A stretch of 64,000 nt of DNA from Maricaulis sp034670125 (GCF_034670125.1 NZ_JAXMOC010000002.1:510681-574680); one strand, 5' to 3'; numbered from the stretch's first letter, positions 16,257 through 25,221 are shown. Translations and numbers: made by a program. Notes: a model not told the origin generated them from the letters alone.

Positions 16257-18011
16257 ATGCCCCTCAACCTTTCCTTCCTGCCTTTCCTCAACCGGGTTGA
16301 AAAATCCGTGCTCGACGCGGTCGAGCACGAGGTGGAATGGTTCTGCCTGCCGGCCGGTCAGATGCTGTTTCGCGAAGGTGACGATGCCGACGCCATCTAC
16401 CTGGTGCGCTCGGGTGCCCTCGCCGCCTTCCGCAATGGTGCGCTCGGGCGGCCCGACCTGATCGGCTATATCCGCACCGGTGAACCGGTCGGCGAAATGT
16501 CGATGCTCGACGAAACCCCGCATTCGGCCAGCGTCTATGCCTTGCGTGACAGCGAACTGGTGCGCCTGCCCAAGGCCAGTTTCGAGCGTCTGACCAACAA
16601 GCATGCCAGCCTGATGCGGGAATTGTCGCGCATGATGCTGGCGCGTTTGCGGGGACCCCGTCGCGCGTCCGGATCCGAACCCAAGGTGTTCGCGCTCATC
16701 AGCACCTCGCCGACGATTGATCTGGACTACCGGTCCAAGGAGATCGCCTCGACCCTGTCCGGCATGGGTGTCCGCTGCGGCATCGCCGACGAGACCTGTG
16801 CGGACTGGTCCGGTCAGAAACTGGACGCGATGGAAGCGGAACACGACATCGTCCTGCTGACCGCACGTTTCTCGAATCCGGCCTGGGCCCGTCGGGCCAT
16901 GGGCCGGGCCGACCGGATGTGGCTGTTTGCCCGCGCCGACGCCCGCCCCTCAACCCCGCTCCTGCCCGACGACCCGTCACCGGCGATGAAGCTCAAATTG
17001 CTGGACGTGGTGTTGCTGCACCCGGGCGGCGTCCTGGCGGCATCACGGCCGCAAGACTGGGCCAACGCCGCCGACGCGTCCCGCGTATTCCATTGGCGCC
17101 AGGATCATCATGTTGCCGATACCGCCCGGCTGGCCCGTACCCTGGCCGGCCGCTCGGTCGGACTTGTTGTGTCCGGCGGCGGCGCCCGGGCCTATGCCCA
17201 CATGGGCGCCATCCGGGCCCTGCGCGAAGCGGGCATGCCGTTCGATTTTGTCGGCGGTGCGTCAATGGGTGCGATTATCGCGGCCGGTATTGCGCTGGAC
17301 TGGTCCGATGACGAGCTTGAGCGGCGCATCCGCAAGGCATTCGTCGACTCCAACCCGCTCGATGACTGGACCCTGCCGGTGGTGTCGCTGGCCAAGGGCG
17401 AGAAGGTCGACGCACGGCTCAAGGAACATTTCGGCGAGGTCGAGATTGCGGAAATGGTCCGCCCCTTTTTCTGCCTGTCCTCAAACCTGGCGAGCGGCCG
17501 CCCCCAGGTACATCGCACCGGACTGCTGCGCCACGCGCTGCGCGCCTCGATCGCCATTCCGGGCCTGTTGCCGCCTGTCGTGGTACACGGACAGATCCTG
17601 GTCGATGGCGCGGTTTTCTCGAATTTCCCGGCTCGCGAAATGCGGGCCTTCCATCGCGGTCCGGTGGTCGGTGTTGACGTGACGCGCGCCCAGGGCCTCA
17701 ACCCCGAAGACTTCGAGAACCCGCCGGGCTTTATCGAGTGGGTCCGCAAGAACGGCCTGAAATCCCCCCCGCCCATCGCCTCGCTTTTGATGCGGGCGGC
17801 AACAATCGGGGTCGCCGACCATCGCGACCTCGGCCGGGAGGCGGCGGATTTGCTCATCCTGCCGGAAACCTCCGTCGATATCCGCTCCTGGGACCGGTTC
17901 GAGGAAGTTCGCGATGCCGGCTATGACGCTGCCCAGGGCATGCTGGCCGGCATAGGTGACGAAATGCGGGTGACGCTGGGTCTCAAGGCGGCGCCTCAAA
18001 ACGGCGGATAG
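16257..18011 (+). CDS. patatin-like phospholipase with N-terminal cyclic-nucleotide-binding domain
   Basis: 584 aa. Residues about 15-130 form a cNMP-binding fold (LPAGQMLFREGDDADAIYLV, GEPVGEMSMLDE). A middle Rossmann-like region (about 145-260) resembles the linker of NTE/RssA-type proteins. The patatin domain starts at about residue 300 with the oxyanion loop VVSGGGARAYAHMGA, the nucleophile motif GGASMGA (Ser about 336) and the catalytic Asp in LVDGAVFSNFP (about 450). This is the neuropathy-target-esterase layout without the N-terminal membrane helix, so a cytoplasmic or peripheral lysophospholipase is expected. It converges on, and overlaps by 16 bases, the lipoprotein gene. Confidence 0.9.
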   Translation: MPLNLSFLPFLNRVEKSVLDAVEHEVEWFCLPAGQMLFREGDDADAIYLVRSGALAAFRNGALGRPDLIGYIRTGEPVGEMSMLDETPHSASVYALRDSELVRLPKASFERLTNKHASLMRELSRMMLARLRGPRRASGSEPKVFALISTSPTIDLDYRSKEIASTLSGMGVRCGIADETCADWSGQKLDAMEAEHDIVLLTARFSNPAWARRAMGRADRMWLFARADARPSTPLLPDDPSPAMKLKLLDVVLLHPGGVLAASRPQDWANAADASRVFHWRQDHHVADTARLARTLAGRSVGLVVSGGGARAYAHMGAIRALREAGMPFDFVGGASMGAIIAAGIALDWSDDELERRIRKAFVDSNPLDDWTLPVVSLAKGEKVDARLKEHFGEVEIAEMVRPFFCLSSNLASGRPQVHRTGLLRHALRASIAIPGLLPPVVVHGQILVDGAVFSNFPAREMRAFHRGPVVGVDVTRAQGLNPEDFENPPGFIEWVRKNGLKSPPPIASLLMRAATIGVADHRDLGREAADLLILPETSVDIRSWDRFEEVRDAGYDAAQGMLAGIGDEMRVTLGLKAAPQNGG

Positions 18012-18496
18012 TCGGCGTCCCAATGCATCAGTTCGATCGCCCGCTCGGCGGTTTTTCGACTCAGGCAGCTCGCTTGTTCCACCCGCTCGAGCGTGCCGCC
18101 CGCGTAAAGGCTGGCGAGGAACAGGCAGTCCTGGTCACGATGGGCGATCCAGCTTCTCTGAGCCTCGCGCAAGGTGACAACCGCTTCGCCGGCCAGGCTT
18201 TCCCGCAGCGCGAGATAGCTCTCATTCAGCCAGCGGTCCCAAGCCTCGAACTCTTCGCCGCGGCAGGTCAGCATCCCGGTCGTGGTCTCGCCATCCGCCG
18301 CCAGCTGTTCGCATGCCTGGCTGAACTCGCCAATGCACACTGCCCGGTCCGTCGCCGCCGGATGGCGGTACAGGCAGGCGTCGATCGTATCATAGGCCGA
18401 CAGCCGGTCCATCCCGCCGGGCTGGGGCTCGGCCGGGGCAGAGCCGCACCCGGCGACCATCAGACCAACAATCAGTGCACACAAATATCGTCTCAT
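17996..18496 (-). CDS. LprI-like (DUF1311) lipoprotein
   Basis: 166 aa with a lipoprotein signal (LCALIVGLMVAGC, lipobox VAGC). The mature part has six cysteines and the LprI pattern TCRGEEFEAWDRWLNESYLAL, then LREAQRSWIAHRDQDCLF. LprI-type proteins include periplasmic lysozyme inhibitors; that activity here is inference. Its 3' end overlaps the patatin gene by 16 bases in convergent orientation. Confidence 0.8.
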   Translation of the reverse strand: MRRYLCALIVGLMVAGCGSAPAEPQPGGMDRLSAYDTIDACLYRHPAATDRAVCIGEFSQACEQLAADGETTTGMLTCRGEEFEAWDRWLNESYLALRESLAGEAVVTLREAQRSWIAHRDQDCLFLASLYAGGTLERVEQASCLSRKTAERAIELMHWDADYPPF

Positions 18497-18551
18497 GCGG
18501 GTCTCCCTGTGCGGTGACGCTATCAGGCCACCTTGCCGTCGTCAGCCTTAC

Positions 18552-19256
18552 TTACCGGTATTCCGGATTGGGGTGATCAAACCGCGCACCATCATCCCAG
18601 GCCGTGCGTGAATTGCCCTCGGACGGCAAGCCGCCCGCCCGCTTCAACATTGCCGCCATGTGCATCAGATTCCAGCTCATGAATGTGGTGTTGCGCTGGG
18701 TGAAATCATTTTGCGGCCCGCCGGAGTTCTCGTCCAGATAGGATGGCCCCGGACCCGCCTCGCCAATCCAGCCGGCATCCGCCTGGGGCGGGATGGTGTA
18801 GCCAACATGCTGGAGCGCATAGAGCACGCTCATGGCGACATGCTTGATTCCGTCTTCATTACCGGTCACCAGGCACCCGCCCACCTTGCCATAGGTGGCA
18901 TACTGCCCGCTCCCATTCAGATCACCGGACTGGGCGTAGAGCCGCTCGATGAGAATTCGCGCGACAGAACTTTCCTCGCCCAGCCAGATCGGCGTGCCGA
19001 TTACCAGGATATCCGCCGCCTCGATACGCTGCCAGACGGACGGCCATTCATCGCTTGGCCAGCCATGCTTGGTCATGTCGGGATAGACGCCGAAGGCAAT
19101 ATCGTGATCGACCAGGCGGACGAGCTCGGTGCTGACACCCTGCCGGTCCATGATGGCCCTCGACACGCCCATGAGCCCCTCGGTGTTCGAGGTCTCGGGT
19201 GAGCGTTTGAGCGTGCAGTTGACGAAAACGGCTTTGAGATCGGAATAGTCGGCCAT
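18552..19256 (-). CDS. flavodoxin-like NAD(P)H-dependent FMN reductase family protein
   Basis: 234 aa. The N-terminus LKAVFVNCTLKRSPETSNTE is the phosphate-binding loop of NADPH-dependent FMN reductases; ADILVIGTPIWLGEESSVAR and GKVGGCLVTGNEDGIKHVAM are the following flavin-binding segments. It is probably a cytoplasmic flavoprotein oxidoreductase; electron partner unknown. Its ribosome site (GGAG) lies in the downstream arm of the liuA terminator hairpin, just before the ATG. Confidence 0.82.
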   Translation of the reverse strand: MADYSDLKAVFVNCTLKRSPETSNTEGLMGVSRAIMDRQGVSTELVRLVDHDIAFGVYPDMTKHGWPSDEWPSVWQRIEAADILVIGTPIWLGEESSVARILIERLYAQSGDLNGSGQYATYGKVGGCLVTGNEDGIKHVAMSVLYALQHVGYTIPPQADAGWIGEAGPGPSYLDENSGGPQNDFTQRNTTFMSWNLMHMAAMLKRAGGLPSEGNSRTAWDDGARFDHPNPEYR

Positions 19257-19290
19257 GAAAAAGGCTCCGGGCGGCTATGGCCCGGAGCCT
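19257..19290 (-). terminator. liuA terminator overlapping the ribosome site of the next gene
   Basis: On the minus strand AGGCTCCGGGC pairs with GCCCGGAGCCT (11 bp, 7-base loop), followed by TTTTT. The T tract ends one base before the ATG of the flavodoxin-like gene. The GGAG of that gene's ribosome site is inside the 3' arm of the stem, so the hairpin can mask it in read-through RNA. Confidence 0.8.
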
Positions 19291-19316
19291 ATCACGCCTG
19301 CCTCGCCCGTGCAGGA

Positions 19317-20489
19317 CTAGTTCGTCTCGTCAAACAATTCGCGACCGATCAACCAGCGACGGATTTCCGACGTCCCGGCGCCGATCTCGTAGAGCTTGGC
19401 ATCGCGCAGCAGGCGACCGGCCGGGTATTCATTGATATAGCCATTGCCGCCCAGAAGCTGGATCGCATCCAGCGCCATTTGGGTCGCGCCCTCAGCGGCA
19501 TAGAGGATGGCGCCAGCGGCATCCTTGCGCGTGGTCTGGCCACGATCGCAGGCCTGTGCGACAGCATAAACATAGGCGCGCGTGGCGTTCATGCGGACAT
19601 ACATGTCAGCCAGCTTGCCTTGCACCAGCTGGAATTCGCCGATCGATTTGCCGAACTGCTTGCGCTCGCGGATGTAGGGCATCACCACATCCATGCAGGA
19701 CTGCATGATCCCGACCGGCCCGGAGGCCAGTACGGCGCGCTCATAGTCGAGGCCGGACATCAGGATTTCGACACCCTTGCCCTCCTCGCCCATCATGTTT
19801 TCGGCCGGGACTTCGCAGTCCTCGAACACCAGTTCACCGGTTTCCGAACCCCGCATGCCCAGCTTGTCGAGCTTCTGCGCTACCGAGAAACCCTTCATGC
19901 CACGCTCGATGATGAAGGCGGAGATGCCGCGCGACCCGGCGCTGGTATCGGTCTTTGCGTAGACGATCAGCGTGTTGGCGGCGGGCGCATTGGTGATCCA
20001 CATTTTCGAGCCATTGAGCACGAAATGATCACCCTTGCGTTCCGCCTTGAGCTTCATCGAAACGACATCGGACCCGGCGCCCGGCTCGGACATGGCCAAG
20101 GATCCGACATGTTCGCCGGAGATCAGCTTGGGCAGGTATTTTGTTTTCTGCTCGGCATTGCCCCAGCGCCGCATCTGGTTGACGCAGAGATTGGAATGGG
20201 CGCCATAGGACAGGCCAACCGAGGCCGACGCGCGGGAGATTTCCTCCATCGCAATCACATGCTCGAGATAGCCCAGACCGGTGCCACCGTCTTCCTCGCC
20301 AACGGTGATGCCAAGCAGGCCGAGCTCACCCATTTTCTGCCACAGGTCAGCCGGGAAAACATCGGTCCTGTCGATTTCGGCAGCGCGTGGCGCGATCTCG
20401 TCAGAGGCAAAGGATCGAACGGTGTCGCGGATCATTTCCGCGGTGTCACCGAGATTGAAATCAAGCGAAGGGTATTGGTTCGGTATCAT
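19317..20489 (-). CDS. liuA: isovaleryl-CoA dehydrogenase
   Basis: 390 aa from the ATG at 20489 (8 upstream codons dropped). Acyl-CoA dehydrogenase layout: helical N-domain, LAMSEPGAGSDVVSMK and MWITNAPAANTLIVYAK around the flavin, KLGMRGSETGELVFEDC, and a C-terminal helical domain with LLGGNGYINEYPAGRLLRDA. The catalytic base is Glu250 in GLDYERAVLASGP, the position used by isovaleryl-CoA dehydrogenases (residue 254 in the human enzyme), which separates it from most other acyl-CoA dehydrogenases. It oxidises isovaleryl-CoA to 3-methylcrotonyl-CoA and passes electrons to ETF. It is closed by a strong terminator. Confidence 0.93.
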   Translation of the reverse strand: MIPNQYPSLDFNLGDTAEMIRDTVRSFASDEIAPRAAEIDRTDVFPADLWQKMGELGLLGITVGEEDGGTGLGYLEHVIAMEEISRASASVGLSYGAHSNLCVNQMRRWGNAEQKTKYLPKLISGEHVGSLAMSEPGAGSDVVSMKLKAERKGDHFVLNGSKMWITNAPAANTLIVYAKTDTSAGSRGISAFIIERGMKGFSVAQKLDKLGMRGSETGELVFEDCEVPAENMMGEEGKGVEILMSGLDYERAVLASGPVGIMQSCMDVVMPYIRERKQFGKSIGEFQLVQGKLADMYVRMNATRAYVYAVAQACDRGQTTRKDAAGAILYAAEGATQMALDAIQLLGGNGYINEYPAGRLLRDAKLYEIGAGTSEIRRWLIGRELFDETN

Positions 20490-20567
20490 GTTGCGCGATG
20501 TAACACGGCCCACGACCGGGTCAAGTCAGACCGGTGCAGGCTGTGGAACAGATTGGCGCGAAAAGGG

Positions 20568-22628
20568 CTAGTCGCGAGCCTTTTGTTTCAACTTGGCAAG
20601 CCAAATGGACGCGAGCTGCCACCCGGCAACGATGACAAGGAAAAATCCCGCGATCGCCATTCCGAAATTCAGCGTCATTTCACGCTGCGCCATGATGTAG
20701 TCCCACTCGGCCGCCGCGAGGACACTGCCAAAACCCGCCAGCAGGCCGCCCGCAATCAAAACGGCGATAAACGTCCAAAGACCGTCATCGGACCGTGGCC
20801 CCGGACGGGGCGCCGTGGTGTGGACGTCTGCCGCCAGGTCGCGCGGCGTGAAATCATCAGCGTCATCCGCCATCGGGTCATGGCCGCCCATCAACGGATC
20901 ATCACCGGGATCATCGCACGGAGCCTGGCCCGCATCGACATCGGCGACGGGCTCACCTTCAACGTCGCCGACAGCGCCCTGCGCTGCAGCCGGTGTTTCG
21001 GCCGGATGCGGCGGCGGAACATCGTCACCGGCCAGCGCGACGGTGCGCTCGACGATATCGGCTTGCGGAACCGTGACCGGTTGCGGCCCGGCGCTGGTTT
21101 CAATCTCGGTTTCGGTTTTCGACTCAGTGCCGGTGTTGGCGTCCGGGTCGGTGCCGGCTTCGGCGTCCGCTTCAACCTGCAAGACCGGGGCGTGTTCGGG
21201 ACGTTCCGGGATTTGGACAGGCGCTTCGTCGGCCACGACCTGGAAGCGGCCCTCCATCACACTGGTAAACGCATAGCCCAGCCCCATGCCAGCGGGAAGA
21301 TCGAGGGCATAGTGCTCCGGCATGGCCGGCTCGGTCGAGTCACTGACCGGCGCGGCGGATCCAAGCCCGGCCTGGGCTGAATCGTCGGCAGGCTGGCCGT
21401 CAGTGAGCACAAATCCCAGCCCCATGCCTTCGGGCAGGTCAAACGCTGCCAGAGGCGCGGACGTCCTTGCGGTCATGCCGTCAGCCGCCCGGTCGGAGTC
21501 CGATGTCTCGACTTCCGTGACGTCGACTTCAGAGAGTTCGGCTGTGGGCTCGTCGTCAGCAGGCTCGTCGTTGGCGGATTCGTCGATTTCAGGCACGTCG
21601 GCGGGAGCATCAACGATCGCGTCAACCGCTTCCGCTTCGCCTTCTACATCGGCGATATCCTCGGCCATCCGAGCCAGTACCCGGTCAGCTGCGGCCTCCG
21701 GGTCATCCGCGGTTGCCGATTCTGCCGCAGGACCGGTTTCGACCGTCTCGCCTGTCGTGACGTCTTCCGGCGAGGCTTCTTCGGGCGTGGACTCGTCAGA
21801 TTCCGGGTCGACAGCCAGGGCCTCGACAGCTGTGTCCTCCGCCGCGTCGTCCGGTTCCGGCACGTCCTCAACCGCCTCAAAACGAGTCTCGATCGGGTCG
21901 TCCCGCATCTCGGAGACGGCCTCGGCGACGGGCGCCATGTCTGTCTCGCCGAGTTCGCGGCGAACTTCCGGTGGCAGCGCTTCGACGGTTGCCAGAATTC
22001 GCGCGATCTCGTCCTCGGCCTCGCGGCGACGGGCAAGGCCGGCATCAAAGGGAGGCGGCGGCGGCGGAAAGTCCGGTGCTGTTTCGGGCACAGGCGCGTC
22101 GCGTCCGGCGATCGCGCCTTCAAGGACACGTTCCTCAGCCGGATGTTCGATCTTGATCACCAGCTCGACCGGCTCGGACTTGCGGGCCTTGCCCGGCTGG
22201 GCCGGCATCAAGGCATCCAGGAAAAGGCGGCTTTCCGCTTCGCGACGCGACGACGTACCGTCACCGTATGCTGCCAGCGCTTCGCCGGCAGCCCGGGCCC
22301 GTCCTTCGAACAGGTAGCGGGCGACGTCAGACCGGCGGAAACTGTCAACACCCACATCATGGACAAAGGAGGTCAGGGCATCGCGCTGGCCGCGTGACAA
22401 CGGGCCGGTAATGCTGTCATCAACGACTTCTTCAGCGCGCATGACGTCATAGATCAGAAGCAGCGCGGCTTCATCCTCATTGACCTGCACGCCGGACCGG
22501 GCGGCGGCGCGGTGGCCATAGCCGACAACCCAACGGCCGTCATCGCCTTGCTCGGCCTGAGGTCGGAAAGGCTCAAACCGCTTGATGAGTTCGCGGGCAG
22601 CCGGAGATGTTTTCAATCGCGGTTTCAT
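20568..22628 (-). CDS. spmX: SpmX-like polarity protein: degenerate muramidase domain, acidic linker, two C-terminal TM helices
   Basis: 686 aa. Residues about 8-140 are a GH24 (T4-lysozyme-like) domain: ELIKRFEPFR carries the catalytic Glu equivalent (E19) and VVGYGHRAA the GxGH block. Using T4 lysozyme spacing (E11-D20-T26), Asp20 becomes Gly28 and Thr26 becomes Val34, so the active site looks degraded. A roughly 470-residue, very acidic Glu/Asp/Pro/Thr-rich linker follows, then two helices at about 618-638 and 655-677. There is no signal peptide. This is the layout of Caulobacter SpmX, where the muramidase-like head oligomerises at the old pole and recruits and activates DivJ. The linker is longer than in Caulobacter (about 430 aa total there). 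Not a phage endolysin: no phage genes are nearby. Confidence 0.82.
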   Translation of the reverse strand: MKPRLKTSPAARELIKRFEPFRPQAEQGDDGRWVVGYGHRAAARSGVQVNEDEAALLLIYDVMRAEEVVDDSITGPLSRGQRDALTSFVHDVGVDSFRRSDVARYLFEGRARAAGEALAAYGDGTSSRREAESRLFLDALMPAQPGKARKSEPVELVIKIEHPAEERVLEGAIAGRDAPVPETAPDFPPPPPPFDAGLARRREAEDEIARILATVEALPPEVRRELGETDMAPVAEAVSEMRDDPIETRFEAVEDVPEPDDAAEDTAVEALAVDPESDESTPEEASPEDVTTGETVETGPAAESATADDPEAAADRVLARMAEDIADVEGEAEAVDAIVDAPADVPEIDESANDEPADDEPTAELSEVDVTEVETSDSDRAADGMTARTSAPLAAFDLPEGMGLGFVLTDGQPADDSAQAGLGSAAPVSDSTEPAMPEHYALDLPAGMGLGYAFTSVMEGRFQVVADEAPVQIPERPEHAPVLQVEADAEAGTDPDANTGTESKTETEIETSAGPQPVTVPQADIVERTVALAGDDVPPPHPAETPAAAQGAVGDVEGEPVADVDAGQAPCDDPGDDPLMGGHDPMADDADDFTPRDLAADVHTTAPRPGPRSDDGLWTFIAVLIAGGLLAGFGSVLAAAEWDYIMAQREMTLNFGMAIAGFFLVIVAGWQLASIWLAKLKQKARD

Positions 22629-22694
22629 GCGTGTTCCGTTTTAGGACGGCGCGCCAAGTATATGACCCGTCCCTGCAAGCCTGACGCCGCGACG

Positions 22695-23639
22695 CTAGTC
22701 CTGACCGGGGTCATAGACATCGGTGGTGTCGAGCGCGGTGAAGGGCGCGAGAAAACCGCCGCCAGCCCCGCCACCGACCAGGTAGATCTCATCGGCCAGG
22801 ACCGCCGCCCCTCCACCGGTACGCGGTGCGGGCAACAGCGCCTCCTCACGCCAGGCATCCTCACCGGGTTGCCAGGAGAGGTGGGTCTGGAGTGTTTCCC
22901 GACCGTCGGGCCCCCGTCCCCCGAGCAAATGGATGCGGCCGTGGAGTACCGCGATTGCGGCACCGGACCGTGGCGACGGCAGGTCCGGCCCCCGTGACCA
23001 CGCACCGCCGAGCGGATCAAAAACATCCACCCGCGTGGTGGTTTCGGCTCCGAGGCGACCGCCGACCAGGTAGACATGACCGTCCAGCACCGCAGCAGAA
23101 ACGCCGCGCCGCGTCACGCCCTCCGGGATTTCCAGGCTGTCCCAGCTGCGCTCCTCGGGGTCGAAGACGAAGGCTTGTCCGTCATCGCTGAGCCCGCCGA
23201 ACGCGTACAGGGAACTGCCGACTGTCAGCAGGGCCATGTCGGCCTTGGCAGCCGGCATCGCGGCTTCGCTCTGCCAGATATTGCCGGCAAAGGACCACGA
23301 CCAGACGCCGGCGCTGGGTGCAACACCGTCGTCGCCGCGGGCGTATCCGCCAGCCACATAGATCCGGTCATTGATCATCGCCATGCCAAAGCGCTCGAGG
23401 CCGCGAGGCAGGGGTGTTTCCGGGAACCAGCGATCGAGCTCACGGTCATAGCTTTCGAACTCGTCGCGCGGATCGGTCAGGCCCGAGCCGCCAGCCGCAT
23501 ATATGCGGCCGTCATAGACCGCGACAGACAGGCCGGCACGGGATGCATCCAGCCGGGCGGCGCTCTCCCACTCACCCTGCCCGACGGCCGGGCTTCCCAG
23601 CAATCCCAGCAGGCTCACGATTAGGACAGTTAAACGCAC
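22695..23639 (-). CDS. exported Kelch-repeat protein
   Basis: 314 aa with a signal peptide (MRLTVLIVSLLGLLGSPAVG). At least five Kelch blades follow, each with a hydrophobic strand and a GG: GRIYAAGGSGL, DRIYVAGGYAR, SSLYAFGGLSD, GHVYLVGGRLG, GRIHLLGGRGP and DEIYLVGGGAG. The fold is a six-bladed beta-propeller, probably periplasmic or outer-membrane-facing. Bacterial members include sialate mutarotase-like and galactose-oxidase-like proteins, but no catalytic signature is visible, so a binding role is as likely. Confidence 0.88.
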   Translation of the reverse strand: MRLTVLIVSLLGLLGSPAVGQGEWESAARLDASRAGLSVAVYDGRIYAAGGSGLTDPRDEFESYDRELDRWFPETPLPRGLERFGMAMINDRIYVAGGYARGDDGVAPSAGVWSWSFAGNIWQSEAAMPAAKADMALLTVGSSLYAFGGLSDDGQAFVFDPEERSWDSLEIPEGVTRRGVSAAVLDGHVYLVGGRLGAETTTRVDVFDPLGGAWSRGPDLPSPRSGAAIAVLHGRIHLLGGRGPDGRETLQTHLSWQPGEDAWREEALLPAPRTGGGAAVLADEIYLVGGGAGGGFLAPFTALDTTDVYDPGQD

Positions 23640-23703
23640 GCTTTCACCATTTCATTGCGAGGGTGTCTGACCACCCGACCTTGCCACCCCGACATCGATA
23701 TCA

Positions 23704-25095
23704 TCACAACAGGACGATTGTCGCCAGCCCCAGGAAGGCCAGGAAACCAACAACATCTGTCACGGTGGTCACAAACACAGACGATGCCACAGCCGGGTCA
23801 GCGCCCGACCGGACCATGGCCAGCGGGATGAGAATACCGGACAGGCCAGCACAGGCCAGGTTGAGCACCATGGCGATCGCGATCACCGCCGCCAGGCCCC
23901 AGTCCTGGAACCACAACACGGTCACGAGCCCCATCACCACGGCGAAAATGATGCCGTTCACGAAGCCGGTCGCCAGCTCACGCCAGATCACACGGACCGC
24001 GTTGGCGGCTGTCAGGTCACGTTCGGCAATCGACCGCACGGCAACAGCCAGCGACTGGGTCCCCGCATTTCCCCCCATCGAGGCGACGATCGGCATCAAC
24101 ACCGCCAGCGCGACAACCTGCGAGATCGCCCCCTCGAACAGGGCAATGACGCCGGAGGCCAGGATCGCGGTCGCCAGATTGACCAGCAGCCACGGTGCAC
24201 GTGAGCGGACGGAGCGATAGACGGTGTCGGCCAGTCCCGCCTCGTTGACGCCGGCGAGAGCGAGGAGGTCTTCCTTGTTCTCGTCCTGGATGACGTGGAC
24301 GATATCGTCCAGGGTCAGCATCCCTGTCAGGCGCCCGGCATCATCGACCACCGGGGCGGAGACGAGGTGGTATTTCTGGAACAGGTAAGCGACCTCTTCC
24401 TGGTCGGTCTCCGGGGCCACCAGGATACGCGGTGCCTCCATCAGATCGCTCAGCGCCACATCGCGCCGGGCGCTGACCAGCCGGCAGACCGGGATCTCAC
24501 CGACCGGACGAAAGCCGGTATCGATCACGAACAGGTCGTGAAATTTGTCGGGCAGCTCGTCGGCCTCATTGCGCATGTGATCCAGCGCGTGGCCGACCGA
24601 CCAGAATTCCGGCGCAGCAACGAATTCGCGCTGCATGAGACGACCGGCCGTCTCGTCTTCGAAGGACAGGCTCTGTTCGACCGCCTCCCGGTCGCTCTCG
24701 GAAAACTCGGCGAGCACGGCAGCGCGTGTCTCGTCATCCATTTCCTCGACGACTTCGGTCGCATCATCGGAGTCGAGCTCCTGGATCGCGGCGGCCAGAT
24801 GTGCCGTGTCCAGATACTCCATCACCACTTCGCGGGAGTCCGGCTCCAGCTCGGCAAGCACCTCACCGGTGAAAATATCGGGCGACAGCTGCGCGAGCGC
24901 CCCCTGCTGGCTGGCCGACAACTGTTCGAGGACGTCGGCAATGTCCGCCTCATGCAGCGGCGCGAGCATGCGGCGCACAAGATTGTCGTCCGCATCGGCA
25001 ATGGCCTGCCGCAAGTTGGCGACGAATTCCGGATCGGTATCCGCCCGTGCCGGCGAATCGATCAGGACATCGTCATCAAAAGCAGCTTCGCCCAT
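23704..25095 (-). CDS. mgtE: MgtE-type magnesium transporter
   Basis: 463 aa with the standard MgtE order: N-terminal superhelical domain (LHEADIADVLEQLSASQQGA), paired CBS domains (LMQREFVAAPEFWSVGHALD; LVSAPVVDDAGRLTGMLTLD), connecting helix, and five C-terminal membrane helices containing VASMGGNAGTQSLAVAVR, the pore-lining segment. MgtE is a Mg2+ channel/transporter gated by Mg2+ binding to the N and CBS domains. The ATG at 25095 has a GGAGGCC ribosome site. No M-box-like leader was recognised. Confidence 0.94.
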   Translation of the reverse strand: MGEAAFDDDVLIDSPARADTDPEFVANLRQAIADADDNLVRRMLAPLHEADIADVLEQLSASQQGALAQLSPDIFTGEVLAELEPDSREVVMEYLDTAHLAAAIQELDSDDATEVVEEMDDETRAAVLAEFSESDREAVEQSLSFEDETAGRLMQREFVAAPEFWSVGHALDHMRNEADELPDKFHDLFVIDTGFRPVGEIPVCRLVSARRDVALSDLMEAPRILVAPETDQEEVAYLFQKYHLVSAPVVDDAGRLTGMLTLDDIVHVIQDENKEDLLALAGVNEAGLADTVYRSVRSRAPWLLVNLATAILASGVIALFEGAISQVVALAVLMPIVASMGGNAGTQSLAVAVRSIAERDLTAANAVRVIWRELATGFVNGIIFAVVMGLVTVLWFQDWGLAAVIAIAMVLNLACAGLSGILIPLAMVRSGADPAVASSVFVTTVTDVVGFLAFLGLATIVLL

Positions 25096-25221
25096 GCTGG
25101 CCTCCTGGCAGGGAAATGGTTGGGATCAGTGCGGGTTGGCAGTGAGGACGCGACTGATGCAGAAGTCTTAACCGTCCCGCCTGCCAACCTCAATCGTATT
25201 GACCTGAACTAGCGGCCCTTT

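Noticed and set aside
19479..21380. 633-codon open frame on the plus strand
   Set aside because: It spans the antisense of liuA and part of the spmX-like gene; repetitive Arg/Gly/Val-rich translation is a codon-bias artefact.
20568..22628. phage endolysin from a prophage
   Set aside because: Lysozyme-like head is real, but there are no phage genes around, the active site looks degraded and two C-terminal membrane helices match SpmX.
23640..25221. Mg2+ riboswitch for mgtE
   Set aside because: The leader between 25096 and 25221 is short and shows no M-box-like conserved segments by eye.
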